From the NCBI GenBank assembly GCA_001797315.1, contig MGPC01000018.1, forward strand, positions 307,679-371,678: 64,000 nucleotides of DNA, in the 5' to 3' direction. Under the pieces are notes generated by a model that was not told the DNA's origin, ran no database searches, and worked only from the letters and a program-made list of their open reading frames with translations. Shown in pieces: positions 55,127 through 64,000 of this stretch. Every line of letters starts with the position of its first letter. The first letter of the stretch is position 1. The DNA comes from Curvibacter sp. GWA2_64_110 (GTDB taxonomy: Bacteria > Pseudomonadota > Gammaproteobacteria > Burkholderiales > Burkholderiaceae_C). Both the position numbers and the translations under genes were made by a program.

Positions 55127-56869
55127 GTGACGACCGATATCTCCATCGAGCGCATCCTTCAGCCAGACATTCTGGCCTGCACCCCGGACACGCCCTTGTC
55201 CGCAGCTGCACAGCGCATGGTGGATGCGCGCTGCAGTTCGATTGCGATCGTTGAGAACGGCTCCATCATCGGCATCTGGACCGAGCATGACGCGCTGGCA
55301 CTGGACATGTCCGACCCGCAGGCGTTCCAGGCACCGATCGTGCGGCACATGACTTCGCCGGTCAAGACCATCCATGTTGCCGCCGGTCTGGGCGAAGCGG
55401 CCTTGCGCTTTCGCGAGGAAAAAGTTCGCCATTTCCTCGTGGTGGACGATGCCGGGACCTACAAGGGCATCGTGACCCAGACCGATGTCGTGATCAACCA
55501 GGGCATCGAGTACTACCTGTCCCTGCGCGAGGTCAACGCGGTGCTGAATCGCCGCTACCCGGTGATCGCCAGTACCCTGTCGGTGGAAGAAGCCGTCGGC
55601 AAGCTGCACGCAGCCGACATCGATGCCGCGGTGGTGGCCTATCCGGACGGCAGCCACGGCATCCTCACCGAGCGCGATGTGATGCGCCTGGTCAGCAGCA
55701 AGCAGCCGTGTGCCGATGTCGGGGCCCTGGCCAGCCGGCCGCTCATCTGTATTGGTGCCCATGTCAGCCTGTACCACGCGCGCCATTTGTTCGCCGAAAA
55801 ACACATCCGGCATCTCGGCGTTACCGGCCGCACTGGTGAGCTGTTGGGCCTGGTGACCTTCTCCGACATCCTGACCAGCATCGAACACGACTACGTCCAC
55901 CAGTTGCGCGAGACCCTCAGGGAACGCGAGCACAGTCTGGCACTGTCCTTGCAACACCAGCGCCTGGCCACCAAGGTGTTCGAGAGCACGCTCGAGGGCA
56001 TCGTCGTGACCAACGCCCAGTGCATTATCGAATCGGTCAATCCGGCCTTCACCCAGATCACCGGCTACACGGCAAGCGAGGTGCTCGGCAAGACCCCGGC
56101 CGTGCTTGCTTCCGGCCGGCACGAGGCCCCGTTCTACCGCAAGATGTGGGAGGACCTGTCCACCAACGGCCACTGGCAGGGAGAAATCTGGAACCGGCGA
56201 CGCAGCGGCGAAATCTACCCGGAATGGCTCACCATCAATCCCGTCCGGAACGAGACCGGCCAGATCGTCAACTATGTTGGCGTGTTCTCCGACATCACCA
56301 AACGCAAGGCGGCAGAAGAGCAGATGCAGTTCCTGGCCTATCACGACGGCCTCACCGGTCTGCCCAACCGCGGGCTGTTTCTCGATCGCCTGCACCATGC
56401 CGTCGCGTATGCCCATCGCAACCGGGCCATGGTGGCGGTGATGTTCATCGACCTCGACAATTTCAAGCCGATCAACGACACCCTGGGACATCATGTCGGC
56501 GACCAGTTGCTGCAGGTCGTGGCGCAGCGTCTCGCTGCCAGCGTGCGCGAGGCCGATACCGTGGCACGGCTGGGCGGCGACGAGTTCACGATCATTCTGG
56601 AGTCCATTGCCGACGGGGGCGACATTCCGCTGATCGTGCAGAAAATCATCGACACCCTCTCGTGTCCAATGTCGATCGACGGCCATGACATCAGCGTGAC
56701 GGCCAGCATCGGCATCAGCCTTTACCCTGACGACGGCCAGCAACCGGACGACCTGCTCAAGTGCGCTGACACGGCGATGTACCTGGCCAAGAAAAGCGGA
56801 TGCAACAATTTCCGTTTTTTCAGCGCCGAGATGAAGGAACTGGCACCGCTCCGGCAGGAAACCGCCTGA
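55127..56869 (+). CDS. Four-CBS, PAS and GGDEF signalling protein
   Basis: The 580-residue protein has four CBS repeats in two pairs (about 1-125 and 140-260; e.g. MVDARCSSIAIVENGSIIGI and LLGLVTFSDIL), a short coiled-coil-like linker, a PAS domain (about 285-400; FESTLEGIVVTNAQCIIESV), and a C-terminal GGDEF domain (LAYHDGLTGLPNRGLFLDRL, MFIDLDNFKPINDTLGHHVG, ARLGGDEFTIILES). The GGDEF site is intact and an RxxD inhibitory site (READ) lies five residues upstream. CBS pairs usually bind adenine nucleotides, so it could tie energy or nucleotide state to c-di-GMP. It starts with GTG at 55127. No EAL domain is present. It sits between prmC and grxD. Confidence 0.9.
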   Translation: MTTDISIERILQPDILACTPDTPLSAAAQRMVDARCSSIAIVENGSIIGIWTEHDALALDMSDPQAFQAPIVRHMTSPVKTIHVAAGLGEAALRFREEKVRHFLVVDDAGTYKGIVTQTDVVINQGIEYYLSLREVNAVLNRRYPVIASTLSVEEAVGKLHAADIDAAVVAYPDGSHGILTERDVMRLVSSKQPCADVGALASRPLICIGAHVSLYHARHLFAEKHIRHLGVTGRTGELLGLVTFSDILTSIEHDYVHQLRETLREREHSLALSLQHQRLATKVFESTLEGIVVTNAQCIIESVNPAFTQITGYTASEVLGKTPAVLASGRHEAPFYRKMWEDLSTNGHWQGEIWNRRRSGEIYPEWLTINPVRNETGQIVNYVGVFSDITKRKAAEEQMQFLAYHDGLTGLPNRGLFLDRLHHAVAYAHRNRAMVAVMFIDLDNFKPINDTLGHHVGDQLLQVVAQRLAASVREADTVARLGGDEFTIILESIADGGDIPLIVQKIIDTLSCPMSIDGHDISVTASIGISLYPDDGQQPDDLLKCADTAMYLAKKSGCNNFRFFSAEMKELAPLRQETA

Positions 56870-56989
56870 CGGCTTGCCCGCTCCTTGCGTCAGCCCGGCT
56901 CCCGTGGATTGTCAGGTTTTGTCTTGCCGGCAACAGGGGCAAGCAAGAAATGAAATAATTGCGCCATTCAGATTTACAGGATACGCAAT

Positions 56990-57310
56990 ATGAGCGACGC
57001 CCAGCAACGCATTGACGACCTCGTCAAGGCCAACGACATCCTGCTGTTCATGAAAGGCAGCGCCAGCTTTCCGATGTGCGGCTTCTCCGGCCGTGCCATC
57101 CAGATTCTCAAGGCCTGCGGCGTGGACCCGAAAGCCGTGAAAACCGTCAACGTGCTCGACGACGACGGCATCCGCCAGGGCATCAAGGAATACAGCAACT
57201 GGCCGACCATTCCGCAGCTTTACATCAAGGGCGAATTCATCGGCGGCTCCGACATCATGATGGAGATGTACGAGAGCGGAGAACTGCAGAAGGTGCTGGG
57301 CCAGCAGTAA
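56990..57310 (+). CDS. grxD: Monothiol glutaredoxin (Grx4 family)
   Basis: The 106-residue protein has the monothiol CGFS site in FPMCGFSGRAIQILK (Cys30), KGSASFP, NWPTIPQLYIKGEFIGGSDIMMEM, and the family length. CGFS glutaredoxins bind and pass on 2Fe-2S clusters, often with BolA. The usual Burkholderiales order hemA-prfA-prmC-grxD is kept, apart from the inserted signalling gene. The 120 bases upstream contain no feature I can name. Confidence 0.95.
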   Translation: MSDAQQRIDDLVKANDILLFMKGSASFPMCGFSGRAIQILKACGVDPKAVKTVNVLDDDGIRQGIKEYSNWPTIPQLYIKGEFIGGSDIMMEMYESGELQKVLGQQ

Positions 57311-57319
57311 ACCGGCGTC

Positions 57320-57706
57320 CTACGCCACCTTCGCACCACGCTCGGTCAGAAGTGCGCGCAGCACCGAGCGGTGGCAATGCGATTCATCCTCGCAGTAGCA
57401 GCCGACCGAAAAATTGGCCTGTTGTGACAACGCCGCGAGCAGGTCGAGCGTGCGGCTGCTGTCGGCTTGCGCCATCTCCGTGCGGTACTTCTTGACGAAG
57501 GCCTGCCACTGCGCAGGCGTTTCGGCCTCCTGCCCGGCCTTCATGGTTTCCACGCTGGGCGCCAGCATGGGGTACCAGACGTCATACCAGTTCTGCGCAG
57601 CAAAGGCGCTTTTCGGCACGCCCCGCGGCGGCCGGCGCACCGTGCCGATGCGGACACCTTCGCCGTCCATCCGCTCGCTACCCAACCTGACAACGCGAAT
57701 CACCAT
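57320..57706 (-). CDS. DUF488 family protein
   Basis: The 128-residue protein has WYDVWYPMLAPS, a helical middle (QWQAFVKKYRTEM) and the conserved cysteine-rich end VGCYCEDESHCHRSVLRALL typical of DUF488. The family has no known function; its CxCxxxxxCHR motif could bind metal or act as a nuclease-like site. AGGAG lies seven bases before the ATG at 57706. It is convergent with grxD, nine bases away, and follows the lytic transglycosylase gene on the same strand. Confidence 0.85.
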   Translation of the reverse strand: MVIRVVRLGSERMDGEGVRIGTVRRPPRGVPKSAFAAQNWYDVWYPMLAPSVETMKAGQEAETPAQWQAFVKKYRTEMAQADSSRTLDLLAALSQQANFSVGCYCEDESHCHRSVLRALLTERGAKVA

Positions 57707-57741
57707 GGTTTTCTCCTGCGTGTGAAGAGGCTTGAACCCGG

Positions 57742-58398
57742 TCAGCCGACCTTGCGGTCGGCATACGCCCACTGGCGCCGCGCTGCCAGCACGGCGTCGG
57801 GATACGGCGCCTTGCCGCGCGAACCGTTGTAGCGGCCCAGCGCCATGAACAGGTCACCGCGCTCGCGCTCCAGATAATGGCGCAGGATGACGCAGCCGAA
57901 ACGCAGGTTGGTCTGCATGTGGAACAGCCGGCCGGCATCGCCGTCGCCGAGAACGCGCGTCCAGAACGGCATGACCTGCATGTAGCCGCGAGCGCCGACA
58001 CTGGAGACCGCGAACTTGCGGAAGTTGCTCTCGACCTGGATCAGGCCCAGCACCAGCGCCGTGTCCAGTCCGGCCCGCCGGCTCTCGTACCAGACGGTCT
58101 GCAGAAATTCCCGGCGCTCCTGCCATTCATGTTTTTTCTTCTTGAGCCGCTCGCTCATGGCGCCGAGCCAGCGCAGATAGTGCAGACGCGCCTCGGTATC
58201 GGCAAACTCCGGCACCGGCGGCGCCTTGTTGGCGATGGCGGCGCTCAGCGCGGTGCGCACGGCATCGGCCAGCGGCTCCTCAATCTGGGCGCCGGCCCAC
58301 GCCGGCCCGTGCAGCCATAGCAGACCCGATCCGGCCAGCCAGGGCAGAAGCGCGAAACACCTTCTGTTCACACCCGACTGGCTGGCCGGCAGGGCCAT
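57742..58398 (-). CDS. Lytic transglycosylase (SLT family)
   Basis: The 218-residue protein has a signal peptide (FALLPWLAGSGLLWLHGPAWA), a helical region with a basic KKKKHEWQERREFL stretch, and an SLT domain: the catalytic glutamate in LGLIQVESNFRKFAVSS, GARGYMQVMPFW and the later RYNGSRGKAPYPDAV. These enzymes cleave the peptidoglycan glycan strand forming anhydro-muramic acid. It starts two bases behind the proS stop, so it is co-transcribed with proS, a recurring pair in betaproteobacteria. No lipobox is seen, so it is probably soluble in the periplasm. Confidence 0.9.
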   Translation of the reverse strand: MALPASQSGVNRRCFALLPWLAGSGLLWLHGPAWAGAQIEEPLADAVRTALSAAIANKAPPVPEFADTEARLHYLRWLGAMSERLKKKKHEWQERREFLQTVWYESRRAGLDTALVLGLIQVESNFRKFAVSSVGARGYMQVMPFWTRVLGDGDAGRLFHMQTNLRFGCVILRHYLERERGDLFMALGRYNGSRGKAPYPDAVLAARRQWAYADRKVG

Positions 58399-58400
58399 GC

Positions 58401-60146
<1,746 letters not shown>

Positions 60147-60181
60147 GGGCTAACTTTTCGAGGGAAAACAGGCTGCAGACC

Positions 60182-60209
60182 TTGATGCGCGACGTGGGCC
60201 GTGCATAAT
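60182..60209 (+). promoter_or_regulatory. Candidate promoter of rppH
   Basis: TTGATG, a 16-base spacer and CATAAT resemble a sigma-70 promoter, 30 bases upstream of the rppH ATG and divergent from proS. Confidence 0.45.
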
Positions 60210-60239
60210 GGACTCAGTTCAAAAATTTGGGGTTTGATT

Positions 60240-60881
60240 ATGCTTGACCGGGACGGTTTTCGGCCCAACGTCGGCATCATTCTGCTCAACCAGAGAAACC
60301 AGGTTTTCTGGGGTAAACGCATACGCACCCACTCGTGGCAGTTCCCGCAGGGTGGCATTGACCGGGGCGAGACCCCGGAGCAAGCCATGTACCGCGAGTT
60401 GGGCGAGGAGGTCGGGCTCCAGCCTGACCACGTGCGCATTGTGGCCCGGACCCGGGACTGGCTGCGCTATGAGGTGCCGGACCGCTACATCCGCCGCGAG
60501 GCGCGTGGCCACTACAAGGGCCAGAAGCAGATCTGGTTCCTGCTCCAGTTGCTCGGGCAGGACTGGCATTTGAACCTGCGCGCCACCGACCACCCCGAGT
60601 TCGATGCCTGGCGCTGGAACGACTACTGGGTGCCGCTGGACATGGTGGTCGAGTTCAAGCGCGGTGTCTACGAAATGGCACTGACCGAACTGGCACGCTT
60701 CCTGCCGCGCAACGAACATCGCAGCCGCTTCCTGCGCCAGGGCACCCGCGGGCGCGACCTGGAACCGGAAACCGTGCCACACCAGCACAACGGAATGATG
60801 GAGCTGCCGCCTGGTGCCACCTTTGAGCCCGACCCGCAAACCGGCGTCGGCAATCACAACCGGGGACGACATGCCAGTTAA
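60240..60881 (+). CDS. rppH: RNA pyrophosphohydrolase (Nudix)
   Basis: RppH removes pyrophosphate from the 5' end of mRNA and so starts 5'-end-dependent decay. The 213-residue protein starts [20 protein letters not shown], has the Nudix box [31 protein letters not shown] and [11 protein letters not shown], all RppH hallmarks. A C-terminal extension of about 50 residues beyond the E. coli length is typical of betaproteobacteria. GGGG precedes the ATG at 60240. Its 3' end overlaps the start of a CNP1-like gene by 11 bases. Confidence 0.94.
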   Translation: MLDRDGFRPNVGIILLNQRNQVFWGKRIRTHSWQFPQGGIDRGETPEQAMYRELGEEVGLQPDHVRIVARTRDWLRYEVPDRYIRREARGHYKGQKQIWFLLQLLGQDWHLNLRATDHPEFDAWRWNDYWVPLDMVVEFKRGVYEMALTELARFLPRNEHRSRFLRQGTRGRDLEPETVPHQHNGMMELPPGATFEPDPQTGVGNHNRGRHAS

Positions 60882-61377
60882 GTTCAGGCAGATACTCGCT
60901 TTGCTGGCGACGTTGATGGCGGCAACCGTCGCGATACCCGTGCTTGCTGCCGATGAGGAATGGCAGGAAGCCGAGGCACCACCACCACCGGCCTGGCACA
61001 AGGAAGGCTTGCTCGCCATCGAGATGCCGATCCGCACCAGTCTGAATTTCGGCGTTGATCCGACCACCCTGACCATCGGTGCCGACGGGGTGGTGCGCTA
61101 CGTCATGGTCGCCTACAACCCGACCGGCAGCGTCAACGCCATGTACGAAGGGCTGCGCTGCGACACCGGCGAGGTCAAGACCTATGCGCGCTCCAGCGAG
61201 CCAGGGCAATGGAACAAGGTGGCCACCCCGGTCTGGCGGGAATTGGACGTGACCCAAAGTGCGACCCGGCACACACTCGCCTTTGCTCGGCAAGGCGCAT
61301 GCGATGGCAACGCCCCCGGCGGCCGGACACCGGAAGAGCTGATCCGCCGGTTCAAGGATTCGCGCCAGAACCCCTGA
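60871..61377 (+). CDS. CNP1-like family exported protein
   Basis: The 168-residue protein has a signal peptide ([27 protein letters not shown], cleaved near ALAADEEW-like sequence), an acidic, proline-rich start ([16 protein letters not shown]), and the conserved [30 protein letters not shown] and [16 protein letters not shown] segments. This matches the CNP1-like family, named after a neisserial protein of unknown function. The start at 60871 follows GGGGA and lies within the end of rppH. It is convergent with proB, four bases from its stop. Confidence 0.86.
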   Translation: MPVKFRQILALLATLMAATVAIPVLAADEEWQEAEAPPPPAWHKEGLLAIEMPIRTSLNFGVDPTTLTIGADGVVRYVMVAYNPTGSVNAMYEGLRCDTGEVKTYARSSEPGQWNKVATPVWRELDVTQSATRHTLAFARQGACDGNAPGGRTPEELIRRFKDSRQNP

Positions 61378-61381
61378 TGCT

Positions 61382-62518
61382 TCAGCGGCTGAGTACCAGG
61401 TTGTCCCGGTGCAGCATCTCGGGCTCGGCGGTGTAGCCGAGCAAGCGCTCGAATTCGCCCGAGGGCTTGCGGCACAGCAGCCGCGCTTCGGAACTGGCGT
61501 AATTGGCCAGACCGCGGGCGATCTCGGCACCGTGTTCGTCACGCACCGCGATCACGTCACCACGCGAGAACTCGCCCTCCACTGCCGTCATGCCGATAGG
61601 CAGCAGGCTCTTGCCTTCCTCCAGCAGCTTGTGCGCTGCTCCGGCATCGATCACCACGGCGCCGCGCAACTGCAGATGGTCGGCCATCCACTGCTTGCGC
61701 GCCTGGTTCTTCTGCGTCTGCGCCACCAGGAGGGTGCCAATGGCCTCACCGCGCGCCAGGCGCAGCAAGGCATCGGGCTCGCGGCCCCAGGCGATCGCGG
61801 TAGAGGCCCCGGAACCTGCCGCGCGCTTGGCCGCCAGGATCTTGGTGATCATGCCGCCCTTGCCAAGGCTGGAGCCGGCGCCGCCGGCCATGGCCTCCAG
61901 CTTCGGGTCGCCGGCCTGGGCCTCGTGCACGAACTGCGCGGCCGGGTCCTTGCGCGGGTCGGCCGTGTACAGGCCTTTCTGGTCGGTCAGGATGATCAGG
62001 GCATCGGCCTCGACCAGATTGGCCACCAGGGCTCCCAGCGTGTCGTTGTCGCCGAACTTGATTTCGTCGTTGACCACGGTGTCGTTCTCGTTGATCACCG
62101 GCACCACGCCGAGCTTGAGCAGCGTCAGCAGGGTGGAACGCGCATTGAGATAGCGCTCCCGGTCGGCCAGGTCGGCATGCGTGAGCAGCACCTGGGCGCT
62201 GCCCAGACCGTGCTCGCGCAGCCGCGTCTCGTACATCTGCGCCAGGCCCATCTGGCCGACGGCGGCGGCAGCCTGCAGTTCGTGGATTTCGTGCGGGCGG
62301 CTGCTCCAGCCCAGGCGCTTCATGCCTTCGGCGATGGCGCCGCTGGAGACCATGATGACTTCGCGCCCCTCACGCACCAGCGTCGACAGCTGGCGGCACC
62401 ACTCGCCGATGGCCACCTGGTCCAGGCCGCGGCCTTCATTGGTCACCAGGCTGGAGCCGACCTTGACGACAATGCGCCGCGCATTGCGCATGACACCTGA
62501 AGCAGTTTGATGGGTCAT
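61382..62518 (-). CDS. proB: Glutamate 5-kinase
   Basis: ProB phosphorylates glutamate, the first step of proline synthesis. The 378-residue protein has an amino-acid kinase domain ([88 protein letters not shown]) and a C-terminal PUA domain ([34 protein letters not shown]). All family blocks are present, so proline feedback inhibition is likely. It lies 57 bases after obgE on the same strand, as is usual in betaproteobacteria. Confidence 0.95.
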   Translation of the reverse strand: MTHQTASGVMRNARRIVVKVGSSLVTNEGRGLDQVAIGEWCRQLSTLVREGREVIMVSSGAIAEGMKRLGWSSRPHEIHELQAAAAVGQMGLAQMYETRLREHGLGSAQVLLTHADLADRERYLNARSTLLTLLKLGVVPVINENDTVVNDEIKFGDNDTLGALVANLVEADALIILTDQKGLYTADPRKDPAAQFVHEAQAGDPKLEAMAGGAGSSLGKGGMITKILAAKRAAGSGASTAIAWGREPDALLRLARGEAIGTLLVAQTQKNQARKQWMADHLQLRGAVVIDAGAAHKLLEEGKSLLPIGMTAVEGEFSRGDVIAVRDEHGAEIARGLANYASSEARLLCRKPSGEFERLLGYTAEPEMLHRDNLVLSR

Positions 62519-62575
62519 TTTGGCTTACTGCCCCCGTCAACAGGGCGTGAATAGCTATGAATTAAATAGCGGATT

Positions 62576-63727
<1,152 letters not shown>

Positions 63728-63988
63728 TTAGGCTGCGGCGGTCACATTCACCGTGTGCTTGTTGAGCGCGCCTTTGACGGCAAACGACACTTGGCCATCC
63801 ACCAGGGCAAACAGGGTATGGTCCTTGCCCACGCCGACATTGGTGCCGGGATGGAACTTGGTACCGCGCTGGCGCACGATGATGGAGCCGGCGCTGATCT
63901 GCTGGCCGCCGAAAGCCTTCACACCGAGCATCTTGGGCTTGGAATCGCGCCCGTTTCGCGTAGAGCCGCCGCCTTTTTTCTGTGCCAT
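63728..63988 (-). CDS. rpmA: 50S ribosomal protein L27
   Basis: L27 is the large-subunit protein whose N-terminus reaches the peptidyl-transferase centre. The 86-residue product is complete: [59 protein letters not shown]. There is no extra N-terminal peptide of the kind cleaved in Firmicutes. rplU (L21) is expected just beyond the right edge. A terminator after the stop separates rpmA from obgE. Confidence 0.97.
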   Translation of the reverse strand: MAQKKGGGSTRNGRDSKPKMLGVKAFGGQQISAGSIIVRQRGTKFHPGTNVGVGKDHTLFALVDGQVSFAVKGALNKHTVNVTAAA

Positions 63989-64000
63989 GACTGGTGCCCC

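Noticed and set aside
62545..62575. AGCTATGAATTAAATAGC between proB and obgE as a family C repeat
   Set aside because: Only the terminal palindrome is present; the other blocks are missing, so it is at most a remnant.

Overview
The window is dense, high-GC chromosomal DNA from a betaproteobacterium of the order Burkholderiales, most likely the family Comamonadaceae. The evidence is the protein types (DUF3460-ScpA pair, UbiJ/UbiB block, FmdB-DUF502-AspS run, CNP1-like protein), the conserved gene orders (hemA-prfA-prmC, rpmA-obgE-proB, gpmA-ctpA-moeB) and several families of short intergenic repeats that I associate with that family. About 63 protein genes are called. I saw no rRNA, tRNA, CRISPR array, phage or insertion sequence, and no gap longer than about 300 bases lacks a gene.

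Layout. 1-2444 (-): start of a hydrogenase-4-like membrane complex (hyfB, hyfC) leaving the left edge. 2680-9997 (+): DUF3460, scpA, then a cofactor block (nadB, panD, bioB, panB, panC) and alanine dehydrogenase. 10146-14940 (-): nadA and nadC downstream of a DUF1854 protein and an unusual ABC transporter. 15141-19884 (+): two cyanophycin synthetases (cphA', cphA), divergent from that transporter. 19981-22333 (-): gpsA, secB, grxC, rhodanese. 22456-27972: gpmA, ctpA, moeB, a nuclease, and a diguanylate cyclase/MinD-like pair. 27988-45764: a long minus-strand run with DUF429, BLUF photoreceptor, folE, clsB, EEP phosphatase, nudB, aspS (broken as read), DUF502, FmdB, a sodium/solute symporter, the ubiquinone genes ubiB, ubiJ and ubiE with companions, and a 1313-residue FAD/Fe-S oxidoreductase. 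45957-51011 (+): complete ugpBAECQ glycerophosphodiester uptake operon. 51339-57310: hemA, prfA, prmC, a CBS-PAS-GGDEF protein and grxD. 57320-63988: DUF488, lytic transglycosylase, proS, rppH, CNP1-like, proB, obgE, rpmA.

The most distinctive system is the cyanophycin locus at 12149-19884. A canonical CphA is paired with a shortened CphA' that lacks the Mur-ligase P-loop lysine and the C-terminal Mur domain. Divergent from them are a DUF1854 protein and an ABC exporter-type protein carrying an N-terminal soluble domain and a zinc ribbon. The NAD genes nadC and nadA follow closely on the same strand. NadB, PanD and cyanophycin synthesis all draw on aspartate, so this part of the chromosome is an aspartate-use neighbourhood.

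Two other observations stand out. First, aspS appears to have lost about 45 codons plus a reading-frame shift just after motif 2; since the gene is essential, this is an assembly problem, a non-functional copy or a real deletion. Second, there are at least three families of short repeats. Two sit directly behind stop codons in the orientation of the upstream gene. A third, palindromic family of about 55-65 bp occurs between genes and also inside coding sequences, in frame.
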